Below, one piece after another: positions 1-11,140 of a stretch of DNA of 64,000 bases (its first letter is position 1; each line of letters begins with the position of its first letter). Below the pieces are notes generated by a model. It was not told where the DNA came from. It worked only from the letters and a program-made list of their open reading frames with translations, and did not search any database. The stretch lies in assembly GCA_023548195.1 (NCBI GenBank), contig JAJHZJ010000531.1, positions 7,551,900-7,615,899 of the forward strand. The letters are read 5' to 3'. The translations under genes and the position numbers were made by a program. This DNA comes from Bettongia penicillata ogilbyi. Taxonomy: Eukaryota; Chordata; Mammalia; Diprotodontia; Potoroidae.

Positions 1-130
1 GAGAGAGAGAGAGAGAGAGAGAGGAGGAGGGAGGGAGGGAGGGGAGAGGGAGAGGGAGAGAGGGAGAGAGAAAGGGGGAGGGGAGGGAGGGAGGGGAGAG
101 GGGAGAGGGGAGAGAGGGAGAGAGAAATTA
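1..130. repeat. Purine microsatellite (GA)n/(GGA)n
   Basis: Only G and A occur from base 1 to about 127, as GA, GGA and GAGG units, followed by a decayed GACA-rich edge to about 200. The window opens inside it, so its full length is unknown. Confidence 0.95.
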
Positions 131-202
131 ACAGAGACTGAGATTGACATACAGAAACAAAGACACAGAGAGACAGAAAGGAGAGAAGTGGAGAAAGAAT
201 TA

Positions 203-1045
203 CAAATGTTTCTCAAATGAAGACTTGCAAAATATTAATAACTATATGAAAGCTTGCTCCAAATAACTAATAATAGAAGAAATGCAAATCAAAACAACTA
301 TTAGGTTTCACTCAGCAATTGGCAAGACGAAAAAAGAAGAGGGACATGCAATGTTAGGTGTATGTGTGTATAAAGTTAAACATTCTGATTAATACACTAT
401 TGAATTAACCCTAGACATTCCAGAAAGTAATTTGGAATTATGCTTTAAAAGATTATTAAAATGATCTTATCTTTTGGCCCAGAGACCACCCTACTAGGTG
501 TATGGAACATGGAGATCAAAGACACAAAGGTCCAATTGATAGCAAAACATTTATAGCAGCATTTCTTGTGGTGGCAAAGAACTGGAAACAAAACTGACAC
601 ATCAGTAAGGAAATGGCTCAACAAACTGTGGTACATGAATGTAATGGAATATAATTGTTTCTTAAGAAATGAGGAATATGAAGAATTTTAAAAAATAGGA
701 AGAGTTACATGAGCTGATACAGAGTAAAGTAAACAGAAGGGGAAAAGAATAAATATGACTACATTAATGTCAATGGAAAAAAACAAAAAAATAACTATGC
801 ATAGTGGCCAACCTTGTTCTCAAATAAGAGATGAGAAAATTCACCTCCCTTACCTCACTGATAAGGTAGAGAGCTACATATATGGAACCTTGCATATTCT
901 ATCAGTCGGTGGATGTATTGGTTAGCTTTGCTGAACAGTTTTCTTTGTTTCTTCCTTTTTTTAGCACAAAGTATGACTTCTTGGTAGAGGCATATTTGAA
1001 AATTAAAGTAATATAAAAGCAAAATATATCAATAAGAACTAATTA
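203..1045 (+). mobile_element. L1 3' end: decayed ORF2 C-terminus plus 3' UTR
   Basis: The sense strand carries marsupial L1 landmarks in order: the ORF2 segment with GCAAATCAAAACAACT near 288, the box around GAACTGGAAAC at 580, GTGGTACATGAATGTAATGG near 630, and the 3' UTR with the TTGGTTAGCTTTGCTGAAC region near 920. Frameshifts and stops remove coding capacity. The element is 5' truncated and its A-rich end is near 1040. It contributed the tail of a reverse transcriptase-endonuclease protein and has no function now. Confidence 0.8.
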
Positions 1046-1107
1046 TTTTTTTTTTAAAAAAAGAACTATCATTCTGAAAGGAAGGAGGAGGGGTTTTGTT
1101 TGGGGAA

Positions 1108-1200
1108 GCACAAGCATCTACTATGTGTCAGGCACTGTGCTAAGCAATTTTCAAGTACTATCTCATTTTATCACAAAAAAACACATAAAAAGGACAAGAT
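1108..1200 (-). mobile_element. MIR/L2-class 3' end fragment
   Basis: The segment contains CTACTATGTGTCAGGCACTG followed by the trinucleotides expected of a MIR/CORE-SINE core (TATCTCATTTTATC). Strand is given relative to the tRNA head of MIR. It is short and old. Confidence 0.6.
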
Positions 1201-1268
1201 AGTATTCTTGACACTCATTAAATACCATAGTTGAAATACTCAGCCTGAAGTGAAATAGTCTGCAATCT

Positions 1269-1286
1269 GGGGAGGGGGGGGGGGGG
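1269..1286. repeat. Poly(G) run
   Basis: An 18-base G run interrupted once by A. Such runs are assembly-error prone and can form G-quadruplexes; nothing more can be said. Confidence 0.9.
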
Positions 1287-1289
1287 AAT

Positions 1290-1385
1290 AATTAAATTAA
1301 TTATTAAACATCTATAATATGCCAGGCATAGTGCTCGTTGCAATGAAACAATCCCTGCCCTCAAGAAGATTACATTTTGTTTCTT
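1290..1385 (+). mobile_element. Old SINE, 'tatgccaggcat...ccctgccctcaag' type
   Basis: The order of blocks (TATTAAACATC, ATGCCAGGCA, CAATCCCTGCCCTCAAGAAG) matches about a dozen other copies in this window. I call these the 'ccctgccctcaagg' SINE class. They share the L2/MIR-like start but have a distinct second half. Non-coding. Confidence 0.6.
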
Positions 1386-2200
1386 TAGGAGCAAAGAGGA
1401 ATCAAATATCCCTAATGCATACCAGTAGGAGACAGTGGGAACCAGTTAGAGTCAGGGAAAAACTGAGTTATTGACTTTTTTTTTAAAGTCCAATCAATGC
1501 ATATTTATAAATTAAGACATAAATAAATGCCAATAAGTGAAATGGGCTGTTAAGAAAATCGACATTAATAATAGAGTTATATCAACTAATAAGGCACCAG
1601 AAACAACATAAAAATTTTTAAACCAAGTTAGAAGAATCTTCAAATGATCAAATCCACAATCTGAAGACTACCTTTGCTCACAAAACCTGAACAGTTTGCA
1701 GATAAATTATTTTCAGCATTTTACCCATTAACAACCATATGCATCAATGCACATTCATAATTAAAGAGGTAGAAACTATTCCAAAACCCAGAGCTCTTAC
1801 AAAGCAGTGATTTGCTTCTTATCTCTGGTGTAGCCAGGAATGTTTCTCAGGGTATGATTTGTATTTATGCTTCTTTGTCTTGTGGGGAACACATAAGAAA
1901 GATCTGGGATTCCTGCCAGGCCCCCTGAATACCTGAAATTGACAGCATATGATGGGAAGTCCCCTTAGAGGGTACTTGAGAAAAAAGTCATTTACCCTGG
2001 CTTTAAAAAAATGGGCATTGGGAAAAAATATAAAGCTAGATGCAGTTAGCCCATCTTTTTCTCAGACAGCACCAGGATTCACTGTAGTACCCTGTGATTG
2101 CCTCCAGGGGGACTCAGTTGTGAATGGAAATAAGCAAGGGGCAAAGGGAAAAATTAGGTTATGTTATGTGTGGCGAGCTAACTGCAAGAGAAAACTGTAC
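1386..2200. other. Unassigned AT-rich DNA
   Basis: No repeat family or gene is recognised. A 104-codon open frame at 1949-2263 has no recognisable domain and runs into a SINE fragment, so I treat it as chance. Confidence 0.5.
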
Positions 2201-2202
2201 AA

Positions 2203-2262
2203 ACAATCACAGAATTTCAGAGGTGGAGTAGACCTTAAAAATAAACAAGTCCGGCCCACTTG
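2203..2262 (-). mobile_element. CR1-tailed SINE fragment
   Basis: The block CAGAATTTCAGAGGTGGAGT followed by a degraded 'agaccttaaaaa...aagtc' is the reverse complement of the CR1/L3-type tail (…cttccagctctaaattctatg) seen at 20230-20272 and 44040-44095. Confidence 0.5.
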
Positions 2263-2324
2263 AGGGAGTGGGAAGTGGGACTATTGGGAGGAGAACGGGG
2301 TCACCTGAGACCATGTGTTGTCAC

Positions 2325-2500
2325 AGAGAGTCTTACTCTCTGAGAGCAGCTGTTGTTGTAAATCAGAAGGATGATGTCTTGATTTGCAAGTGAATTGGAT
2401 TGAAGTGAGGCAGAGCCATACAAAATCCTCAGCTTCACTCTCTCCTCCAGAATGATCAGGGTCCAGTGGCAGGACACAGGTCAGGATTACTGCCAAACAG
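2325..2500 (+). mobile_element. SINE with non-tRNA body, older subfamily
   Basis: Blocks GATGTCTTGATTTGCAAGTG, AATTGGATTGAAGTGAGGCA and CTCTCTCCTCCAG recur at 23130-23325 and 38028-38209. They are a diverged relative of the younger SINE body at 42679-42991 and 61508-61760. I suspect the WSINE1/SINE-1 class of marsupials, but the name is tentative. Because the younger copies carry a tRNA head in the opposite direction, strand is the reading direction of this block only. Confidence 0.55.
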
Positions 2501-2644
2501 TCTGCAAAGGCAAGGTGCTATAACAACATGATCTAATTGTTCTGGGGAGCAGTCCTCCTACTTGTTGATTGTGTCCTGTTTTTTAAAACTGAGGAGTTTG
2601 CAGCCCAAAAGGGGACCCCAAGAGGATCTCCCCTCCCCATAGAC

Positions 2645-2790
2645 ACCATCTGATCCAACCTACTTATTTTATAAATGAGATACTGATTTGTCTATGGTCC
2701 CATATAGACTGTAAATGTTGGAGCTGAGATTTGAACATAAGGCTTCTGACTGAATTCAGGCATCTTTTTGCAACACTGAGATGCCTCTTT
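2645..2790 (-). mobile_element. MIR-class SINE, decayed
   Basis: 'ttattttataaatgagata', then a degraded 'tggagctgagatttgaac', then 'cttctgactgaattcagg' follow the minus-strand order of a MIR (core, then tRNA-like head). Confidence 0.55.
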
Positions 2791-3054
2791 GACTATTGTT
2801 GTACTTTCCTAGTTCTTTTCCCATTTCTCTGGTTCTTCTTCCTCTGTTTCCTTGGATAATCCTTTTCATCCTCCTAATCCCATAAATTGGTGGAGGTGAA
2901 TATCGTCCAAGGTTCTGAGGTATTGACAGCACTCTACTAATATGCTCACCTCTCTAGAGAACTCCTTTAATCTCATGACTTCAACTATTGCTGCTTTGCT
3001 GATGACTTCTTTTTAAAAATATCTTGATAATTTTTTATATTACCTTTATTTCTC

Positions 3055-3117
3055 TCTCTATATATATATACATACATACATATATATACATGTATATATG
3101 TATGTATGCATATATAT
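3055..3117. repeat. (TATA/CATA)n microsatellite
   Basis: Alternating TA, CATA and TATG units run from a CT-rich edge at 3050 to about 3117. Confidence 0.9.
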
Positions 3118-3269
3118 CCCCCTCTTCCTCTCTCCTACCTATCACATTTATCATGTGATAAACTGCAGAATGACTTCCTAACACATATTTTCAGACCTGA
3201 ATTTTCTTTTTACATCAGTCCTATATTTCCACCTGCCTCCACAAATTCAACTCCACAAACCTTTCTTCA

Positions 3270-3410
3270 ATGTTTGCAGTGCATATGTCCTGTGTTAGAC
3301 ACTGGTGACACAATTGAAAGTTATATAGTCCCTTCTCTCCAGTAGGTTACATTCTTTTGGGAGGTGGGAAGGGAAGAAAAAATGTGTATACAGGTAAGTA
3401 TAATGTAAGG
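3270..3410 (+). mobile_element. Old SINE, 'ccctgccctcaagg' class
   Basis: CATATGTCCTGTGTTAGACA followed by GTCCCTTCTCTCCAGTAG and TTACATTC matches the class described at 1290, heavily diverged. Confidence 0.45.
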
Positions 3411-3529
3411 CAGATGAATGGGGCAAATAAAAGATCCATGTAAAGCTTTAGGAAACTTTGAGAAATAGAATTATCTGGAGGCAATGAGGAACACACTTTC
3501 ATGATATCACTTTATATTCTAGAGCAAGG

Positions 3530-3718
3530 GTTCTAGACTTGAAGTTCACAGACTCCTAAAGACTTCATGGGTAGATTTTAGAGGGTCTGTGTACTTGGAT
3601 GCGAAACATATATCTTTATTTTCACTAACACATGACTCAAATTTGGATTTCCTTCAATTATTTAGAAACTTTATTCTGAGAAAAGGTTCATAGTTTTCTC
3701 CAGACTTCCAAAGGGTCA
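3530..3718 (+). mobile_element. hAT-type non-autonomous DNA transposon, 3' end missing
   Basis: The left terminus GCAAGGGTTCTAGACTTG resembles the terminus of the intact copy at 57152. Internal text (TTTATTCTGAGAAAAGGTTC) also fits. The right inverted terminus is absent and a GACAGA microsatellite (3721-3780) follows. Confidence 0.55.
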
Positions 3719-3720
3719 GC

Positions 3721-3780
3721 CCATCACAGAGAGACAGAGACAGAGAGACAGAGACAGAGACAGAGAGACAGAGACAGAGA
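3721..3780. repeat. (GACAGA)n microsatellite
   Basis: Repeated GAGACAGA units over 60 bases, abutting the truncated hAT fragment. Confidence 0.95.
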
Positions 3781-4144
3781 ACTCCTTACTCTAGAACATA
3801 TCACAAAGAATCCCCTACCTGGTTTTCAAGGACTTCAGTAATCTTATTTCAACCTCTCTATTCAACCTTATTTCCCATTACGAAAGCATTATCAAAAGAA
3901 GAATTAAGCATTTAAAGATTGGATGCCAATGGGGCACAAGAAGTAAGAGGAAAGCAAAGATGTAAGTTGTCTTTATAACATTAATAAAAGTTGACTAATT
4001 CTTTAGGAACTTAAGAAACTTAACTTTTGTAGATCAATTTTAAGGAATTAAGCACTCAGGGCAAATTATTTGAAAATCCTTTATTTGAGATTCTAGGTTT
4101 CAAAACTTTCCAGGGGGTAAATATAACAGTAAAATAGGATCTCT

Positions 4145-4400
4145 GGTAATAAGAGTAGTACTACATTTATATAATACTTTATGGTACAAGAGACTGACGT
4201 TATTTCAAAATGATCTTACAAGAACCCCCACTATGTTGCTAAAATGTTTTTATTATTTATCATTATTCCTCTTTTATAGTTTAGGAAATTGAAACTCAGA
4301 AGACTTAACTAACATGACCAACAGTGGCAGATCTTGGGACTCAAAATCAGGTCTTGTGTCTCCAGGTCTGGTTCTCTTACCACTATATCACAGGGCTACG
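4145..4400 (-). mobile_element. MIR-class SINE
   Basis: In minus-strand order it has the core ('ctttatggtac'), a decayed poly-TTA segment, 'aggaaattgaaactcagaag', 'aaatcaggtcttg', and a head end 'ctcttaccactatatcac'. Decayed and non-coding. Confidence 0.65.
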
Positions 4401-4557
4401 AATAACATGCTGACAATCCCTCAGAGGATGTAGTAAGGCAATCTTATCACTAGACAGTTTGCAGCCACAGTTGCTTCACTAACATGAAGTTTAAGGCAGA
4501 TTTTGCCAAATATTCAACTAATTCATTAGTGTGTCCAATACAGCAGATCTCCCAGCT

Positions 4558-4787
4558 TTGTTCAGTCATTTCAGGCCTGTCCAAATCTTCATGATCCTAT
4601 CTGGGATATTCTTGACAAAGATATTGGAATGGTTTGTCATTTCCTTCTCCAGTTCACTTTACAGATGAAGAAACTGAGGTAAACAGGGTTGAGTCACTTG
4701 CCCAGTTGATGTCTCAGGCCAGATCTGAAATTAGGTCTTCCTGACTCCGGGCTAAGCGTTCTATCCACTTCATCATCTAGCTGCTCC
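4558..4787 (-). mobile_element. tRNA-head SINE with RTE-type tail
   Basis: This SINE class is common here. Read on the minus strand it begins with a tRNA-like head (GGAGCAGCTAGATGATGAAG) and ends with the tail block 'atctttgtcaagaatatccc' and an AACAAAG-like terminus. The tail resembles the 3' end of RTE LINEs, which explains mobilisation by an RTE reverse transcriptase (family knowledge). Confidence 0.8.
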
Positions 4788-4789
4788 AG

Positions 4790-5550
4790 CATAGGGTCCA
4801 TATTTCCAACTTTCTTCAATATTCCCATGATACTGATCTTTTTGCCACTTTCTTTTTCCCCCCAGAAATTATTTAGTCAATTCTCCACTATGTAAGTAAA
4901 CTTTGGGAAGAAGAAATAGTTTTAAATCTCAAGTTTAAAAGAGGAAGTCTTTTCATTATTTCCAACAACTTTTCATACTTAGCATCTGGTACAATCGAGT
5001 GGACAACAGTTTTTCACGCTCTTTAATGAAATACAGCTGTTACTTTCACTCATGAGAGGTGTGATGAAAAGACTGTTACTGGTGGTGGAAAGTGTCCAGT
5101 ATTAATACCATATGTGTAAAGCACATTTGATAGTACTTAATAATGATTATAGGAATCTGAAAAGATATCCTGAGAGGATACCTGAGTCACCAAAAAGAAT
5201 GAGAGTAGGGGACCAGAGTCAGAACATATATGAGTAATCATTGGGGTTAGGGCCTGTCAGTCATCCATACTCAGCAAATGAACCAAGAGTTGGAGACATA
5301 TCATAGACTGTGAACAGGAGCTTGGTGGGAGGTCCAACATGGAGTTCAGGCATTGAAAGAGGAAAAGATGCCAGTTCGCTCCTGGTGTTGGAAGGAAACT
5401 GTGGTAATACCACGATGGGGCTTATGATTGAGTCTATGTGACCACCTATTAAAAAGATTTGCCCATAAGGGGGTAAGACAGTATTCTGGGGTGAGGGGTC
5501 CAATTTAATTTAAGCCAATTCGGGGTTACTTCAGTACAAGAACTTGCAGT
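4790..5550. other. Unassigned DNA
   Basis: No gene or repeat is recognised. An 80-codon minus-strand frame at 5261-5503 shows no motif. Confidence 0.5.
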
Positions 5551-5555
5551 GTCTT

Positions 5556-5755
5556 GGGTCTAGATTAGGAAAGGAACTTTAAAGGTCATCTTGTCTAATG
5601 CCCCTCATTTTACAAATAAGGAAACTCAGTCTCATGAGAGTTAAGTGACTTAGCCAAGGTCACACAAAGTAGTGCCTGTCAGGGATAGGATTTGAACCCA
5701 GGTTTTCTGACTCCAGAGCCAGTTTTTATTTCACTACAGTACATTGCCTCCTCGG
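5556..5755 (-). mobile_element. MIR/CR1-tail SINE
   Basis: Minus-strand order is clear: 'aactttaaaggtcatcttgt', 'cattttacaaataaggaaac', 'gccaaggtcacacaaagtag', 'ggatttgaacccaggttttc' and the head end 'cactacagtacattgcctcc'. Confidence 0.8.
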
Positions 5756-5869
5756 TAACACTATGCACAATAAATTCATTTCTATGCTTTTCCTTATTTA
5801 CCCAGTAATATTCCTCTTAAATAATCCCCCATGTCCAAATCCCAAATATTCAAAGGGCTTCTTACATGG

Positions 5870-6200
5870 AAAAAGGTTAAGAACTGTATGTTTTTCTTGA
5901 CTCCAGGGGGCAAAACAGATAACAAAGATTAGATGTTTCAAAGAGGCTCATTGCAGTTCAATGTAAGGAAAAATCCTTAACAATTAGATCTATCCAAAGA
6001 GTAGAATAGACTTCCTTAGGAAAAAGTGACTTTGCCTCCACATGAAGTACGAGCAAACATTTAGGGTAGTAGTATACAGAAGTAGTATAGTAGAATAGCC
6101 ACTGGATGAAGATTCTGGTACAGAGTACCTCTGATCAGGCACATATTGGACTAGAGGAGTCTCTTCTACCCCTGAGACTGTGATTGTGTGAACTTCGTCT
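5870..6200 (+). mobile_element. L3/CR1 LINE 3' end
   Basis: The blocks 'ttcaatgtaaggaaaaatcc', 'ttaacaattagatctatcca', 'gtagaatagacttccttagg' and the ending 'ctgagactgtgattgtgtg' are the classic 3' UTR of mammalian L3/CR1, including the ATTCTRT-like terminal motif. It is non-coding and ancient. Confidence 0.65.
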
Positions 6201-7790
6201 CAGTTAAACAAGTAAGGGATGTGAGGGAGGGGGTTCTCTGACTCCTGAACAATTTCCATGGTACTATATTTCCTATCATGTAGCCTGCTCCTTCAAGGAG
6301 CTTATGGAAGTAAGACCTTATGTTAATATAGTGCTTTTAGAGGCAATATGAACAGTGAAGAGGGAGCTAGGTTTGGAATCAGAATGACATAGGATCAAGT
6401 CATGCCACTTTTTCACCTCTAAAGAGAAGAGTCAAACTCTTTTTCTTATATTATTTGACTCTTTAAATCCCCACTTAAAAACCTAAAGGAAAATCATTCA
6501 AGCTTGGGCTCATATCTAGGGTTACCTTCAAAGGGTTTTTTAAAAAATACTTCAGTGTAGAAGGTAGATCAGGTATGGGACAGCTACTTATTCCTTCAAC
6601 AACAAAAAAAAAGAATGTTTAAACACGTGTATTAGGCTTCCAGACAAGCTTAAGGAATCTTGTGCACAGATCAGTTTTCCTAGGGTAATATGATTTGTAA
6701 CTGGTTGAGAGAATGCTAAGGTGATGCTGGATACTTGTAAGAAAGGCAAATTTGATGCCAGAGATTCTTGGGAGAGAGACACATGTAGTTGCAGAGATTC
6801 TTTGGGAGAGAACCACGGAAAGACTTTTGTAGAGGAAGCTGGCTATTCAATATGTCCCTATTGCCAACTTACCTTCCTACAAACTTTGGAAAGAAAAAAT
6901 GCCACTTGGGGGAGCTCAGGGCCTCTTTCTTGTTTCAGTTGAGAAAATAAACTTCCATCTCATTTATTCTTATATTTTCTGGTACTATTTGATATATAAC
7001 TGCTTTGATTTCTGTTTGTTTGGATAAATGTATTTATTGCTGTTGGCCATTTGTAACCACTAAAGGCAGAAAGGAAATAAGAGTGAGGATAAATTAAAGG
7101 GACAGAAGAAGAAGCTTTTGTTTTTAATCCCTTTAAAAAAGTACCCAAAATAATTGATGGGGGCAGATAGATGCAATTTTAGTCCAATACTCATCTTGGA
7201 AATATGTGAGAGAAGGAGCAAGCTCCCTATCATAGCCCTTCTCCTGCATCTCTTCAGACAGAAATTATGGTCTCCCTTAGAGAGGCTAGATTCCAGAGAT
7301 ATTTATCCATCCTGTCCATGAGCTATGCATTGAAACATTTACATAAATGAAGTAGAGATATATTGCACAGTAGGCACACAGTCGAGATTGATTGATTGAC
7401 AAAGAAAAATTAGGGAAGAGTGGCCAGTAAGTGTTGCCATACTCTCCCAGGAGGTTGATGGGACTGATGGACAGTCATTTCACTTTCATTTTGGTTTTTC
7501 ACTGCTTGAACAAGTCCCTCAGTACCCATAACTTTTAGTAAGGTAGTGCATGATTTGGTCTCATACTCCTGGTAGAAGTCATCTCCTCCTAAAAGAACTA
7601 TGAGAATTAACTTCCACAGATCATAGTGCTCGCCACTACTCAAACGCATGAAGCTGTCTTCAGGGTTGGAAATGTACGTGTCAGGTTCACTATTTGGTCA
7701 TCTACGCATTTGAGATTGTGTATGTCCTTCAGCAAGGGACCAAAATCCTTGTCACGTACTCACAGGGTCAAAACTCATGGGGCAATGTTG
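6200..7790. other. Mostly unassigned DNA
   Basis: I see only small fragments: a possible MIR remnant near 6350-6430 and an L2-like end near 7360-7405 ('cagtaggcacacagtcgag' then ATTGATTGATTGA). Short open frames at 6588-6942, 7410-7649 and 7626-8120 have no domain content, and the last runs through a microsatellite. Confidence 0.5.
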
Positions 7791-7804
7791 TTGCTTCTAT
7801 TTTA

Positions 7805-7990
7805 CAGATGGATATGTATATCTATACATACATGTATATGTAGAAACGTGTGTTATGTGCTGGTATACCTAAAAATGTACATATGTATATTTTCATGTGC
7901 TTATGATATGTGTGTGTACATACACACAAACACATATATACACACCATATATATGTATATATTTGTATATACATATATATGCATGCATAG
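7805..7990. repeat. (TATG/CATA)n microsatellite
   Basis: Imperfect ATGTATAT, ACATACAT and CACATA units across about 185 bases. Confidence 0.9.
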
Positions 7991-7997
7991 TATGCTC

Positions 7998-8130
7998 CAA
8001 TGTTTACAAAGTATTTTCCTCACAACCATCCTGAGAAATTGGAAGTACACACATCATTTAAAAATGGGAGATGAAGAGACAAGGTCCACTTCTAAGTCAC
8101 TAAGTAAGTGTTGGGTCTGAGACAGATGTG
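7998..8130 (-). mobile_element. MIR-class SINE fragment
   Basis: 'tgtttacaaagtattttcct', 'cacaaccatcctgagaaatt' and 'aatgggagatgaagagacaa' follow MIR minus-strand order. Confidence 0.6.
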
Positions 8131-8574
8131 CAAATTAGAATCTGACATTAAGACATGTTCCATGAAAGAGGCAGAAACAAAGTTCTCATCTGTCTTGTTC
8201 CTTCCCTGCTGTCTGCAGCACTGTGGTAGATCCATCTGAGCTGCCACGAATGTCTTGAGACTAGAAAGCTTGGTAAGTGAATGCCGGGAAGGCCAAGGCC
8301 AAGTCTGTCCACTGTTTTCCTAGCACTCATCATTTGGGGCATCATCCTCAAATTACAAGCTGTATATTAAGTTCCCTCTGTGTGGGGTTCTGTTGTAGCC
8401 TACAGACTGCAAGCTTCAGTAACAGACGCTTCTTTGTGCCTAGCCACGTGCACACAAGCTCCTGTATACATACCCTTGGAGACACACACCCAAACATCTG
8501 CAGGCTCAGACACTCCCTCCCATCCCCCTAGAGTGCCAATACACAAGCAGAGGACAACTTAGCTAAACTTTGAA

Positions 8575-8755
8575 CCTCCCTCTGTGCCTAGCATAGAGCT
8601 CTGTCTATGCTGGATACTCATTCAATATTTGTTGTACTGTGCTACATTGTAGAGACTGATGCACTACTGAATCAACCACTGTACAGTGAAAGGGTTGTAT
8701 TATGTGACCTCTAAATACCCTTCCAGTTTAAAAGTCCATGAGCCTATGACCTTTA
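8575..8755 (+). mobile_element. L2/CR1-tail SINE fragments
   Basis: The left part ('tgtgcctagcatagagctct') resembles an L2 3' end. The right part ('tgacctctaaataccctt', then 'ccagtttaaaagtcca') is the CR1-type SINE tail in plus orientation. Confidence 0.5.
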
Positions 8756-8759
8756 GGGG

Positions 8760-9262
8760 GGCAGGGGCAGGAATCACAGAGAATTAATGCTCAGACCACC
8801 CAGGGGGGTAAAAATGGTGTGTATTAGCACCCAGGGGGGTAAAAATGGTGTGTATTAGTGCAAAGTTTGGTCAGGATCTATAAGACAGAAAAAGTCTCAA
8901 AGCGCTCAGGAGGAGATAGGGCCCTAAGTTTACAGGCAAATCAGAATTCCCCCCAGACCTACACAGATCAAATACCAAATTAAGGCTATCTCTTAATGGA
9001 GAACCATCGCTAGGAAGTTTCAATGCTCCCCATTTCTAAACTCACAAAACAGAGATTTAGTCCAAGCTAGCTCCTCCCTCTCTCCCCACCAGGGCTCTGA
9101 GTCCCCCTGCAGGCCCACCCCCCCCTGAGAAGAGGCAGCTTTGCAAATGGGATGGCAGGGCTCTGGTCAGAGGCATTCTTAGAGCCCCAGTGGCAGAGGA
9201 AACAAGATCAGGCTATATTTCATGCTAAAAAGTGAAAACCAAATAAACACAGTCCCCCTTTC
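8760..9262 (-). mobile_element. Possible LTR-like segment
   Basis: On the minus strand a purine run ('gaaagggggac', complement of about 9250-9262) precedes TGTGTTTATTTGG, as a polypurine tract precedes an LTR. The following ~490 bases are locally GC-rich and unlike the flanks. No matching second LTR, internal retroviral gene or target duplication is visible, so this is weak and may be an unrelated unique segment. Confidence 0.2.
8797..8858. repeat. Perfect 31-bp tandem duplication
   Basis: Units 8797-8827 and 8828-8858 are identical; each starts CACCCAGGGGGGTAAAAATG. Perfect identity in otherwise decayed DNA indicates recent replication slippage or an assembly duplication. Confidence 0.95.
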
Positions 9263-9930
9263 ATGGCAACAGTCCAGGTCAGCTGTGTAAGTGAGCAGCA
9301 AAAACATTCCACTGTTCTTTGGAAACCTTTGGAGGAAATCCAAAACTGTATGGATTCAGCCCAGTTGTTTTTCTCTTATTACTTGAAAAATGCATTTATT
9401 TTTTAATTTGTCAGTATCTTTCGGTTTCCGTCACTTGCTTGTCATTTGGGCTGCTGGGGCAAGGGCAAGAATAAAGGACAGGATAATATTGTAAAATAAT
9501 GCTTCAGTCAGACTTAAAATGGAAGTGCTTATGACAGCCGTATTAATACCAGATGGGTTCACCCTGATTATTATAGTGCCTCTTTCAAAAACACACCAGA
9601 CTGAAAGAAATCCATCCAAGCATTTTTTAACGACTCATCCATCAGGATCCAATGACCTAAAAGGCCATCCCTCAGAAATGGCCTTCTCATCCCTCATGGG
9701 GCCACGCCTGAACAAGTAAACAGATGGAACATTCGCCTTTTGGGTGGTGAAGATACTTTGATCGAATATTTGGTAAGTCTGAGCATTGTTTTTTCCCCAA
9801 CTAGACCTCTCGCTATTCCACTTTTGGATGAGTAACTTGTCAGGAATCATGTCAAACATCAGGCCTGGTCCAGGATTAGAAGGCAAGGATTCTCCTTCAT
9901 CTGCTGCTTAACTTCATTGAGCTAAGTTTG
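9263..9930. other. Repeat-poor unassigned segment
   Basis: No repeat family is recognised. A minus-strand frame of 83 codons (9635-9886) and an overlapping plus-strand frame (9519-9719) have no recognisable domain, no splice-site context I trust and no neighbouring exons. The lack of repeats makes it a reasonable place to test for conserved non-coding sequence. Confidence 0.4.
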
Positions 9931-10114
9931 ACCTTTGATGGCTCTGTTCCATAGGGACACTACCTATGTTATTAAACCCCTAGTTATTAAAGACTTAGAG
10001 CTCAGGGTCCTTTCTTTTCAGGAGATTTTTCCCTTTCTTTTATCATCCATATCTCAGTGGATCATAGTAACATACTCTTGTAGATTCCAAAAATTTCTAT
10101 ATTTGAATAGTCAA

Positions 10115-10300
10115 TTTGGATCACAGGATTTTATTCCTGAAGGGAAATTATAGATCATTTAACTTATAGATGAGAAAACTAAAATCAAGACAAGTGGAAG
10201 GCTTTACCCAAGGTCACACAGGTAATAAGCAGAAGAGCCAAGATCCAAAACCAGTCTTCTGATTCCAAATTCAGAGCCTTCTCCACTATACACATAGGAA
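10115..10300 (-). mobile_element. MIR-class SINE
   Basis: Minus-strand order with 'aaattatagatcatttaact', 'atagatgagaaaactaaaat', 'acccaaggtcacacaggtaa' and 'ccttctccactatacac'. Confidence 0.7.
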
Positions 10301-10429
10301 AGACATATGTAGCTCCACCATATACAGCTTAAGAGACAGATCTTACTAGAAACTTAAGCTCAGAGTCTTTCTTTTCCAGTCAGTTCCTAACTGCTTCAAA
10401 GAAGTCTGTATTCTTTTATTTTATATCAG

Positions 10430-10600
10430 TGTATTAGGAAAGAATACTGCAAGGAATGTGAAGACCTGAATTCAAATCTCAACTTTACTATGTACTACCT
10501 TGAGTAAGTCACTTTCTGAACCTAAGTTTCCTCATATGCAAAATGATTGGTTTGGATTAGATGACCTCCTCTTTAATTTCTATACTTGTGTCCAGAATGG
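10430..10600 (+). mobile_element. MIR head with CR1-type tail
   Basis: Plus-strand order: 'gaagacctgaattcaaatct', 'tgagtaagtcactttctgaa', 'tttcctcatatgcaaaatga', then 'ggattagatgacctcctctt'. The B-box-like 'attcaaatct' of the tRNA head is visible. Confidence 0.7.
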
Positions 10601-11140
10601 CGTCTCTCCCTTGGCTTCTTGAGTTCTATAAAAATCTATTCCTAGATGAACACCTCTGGTTACCAGAGAAACCTGTTCCTTCTAATCTTTTTTGCACTGA
10701 ACCAAAAATTGTTTCTCTTTTCCTTGCCATCTTCCTAGACGCCCAGGTTCCTCTTTGATCTTTTATTTTTCTACTTTGGAACTGTCCCCTCCTCTGGGAG
10801 TCATTTATATAATAATACAAATTAACCGTTTATATATACATATAAAGAAGGTATCATATACTCATACAAAATATAATTTCAAGTGTAGGAAAAGGGGACA
10901 ATTTATTCTCTTGAAGATTTAAAATCAAGAGATTTTGTAGAGAATTCAGACAAACCTACCTCACTGTACAAGGTGGCAGAGGCAATAGTAATGGAAACAG
11001 GAGATATCATTCCTCAACTCTTTTATTGCCTCCATTTTCCCTTCCAATGAAGATGATTTTTAGAATAAAAAGTATAAAATGAAATTGGTTAACAGGAAGT
11101 TGAAACTCAGGGTCAATGAGGATATAATAAGAGATAATCA
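10600..11140. other. Unassigned DNA, possible L1 3' UTR piece
   Basis: No gene. The text near 10950-11040 ('aaacctacctcactgtacaa') is weakly like the L1 3' UTR near 845-880, too weak to claim. Confidence 0.35.

Noticed and set aside
1949..2263. 104-codon open frame as a gene
   Set aside because: No domain, no homologue recognised, and its end runs into a SINE fragment.
3721..3780. CRISPR-like direct repeats
   Set aside because: Short GACAGA units without spacers, in a vertebrate genome; it is a microsatellite.
7626..8120. 164-codon open frame
   Set aside because: Half of it is translated from a TATG/CATA microsatellite and the rest from a MIR.
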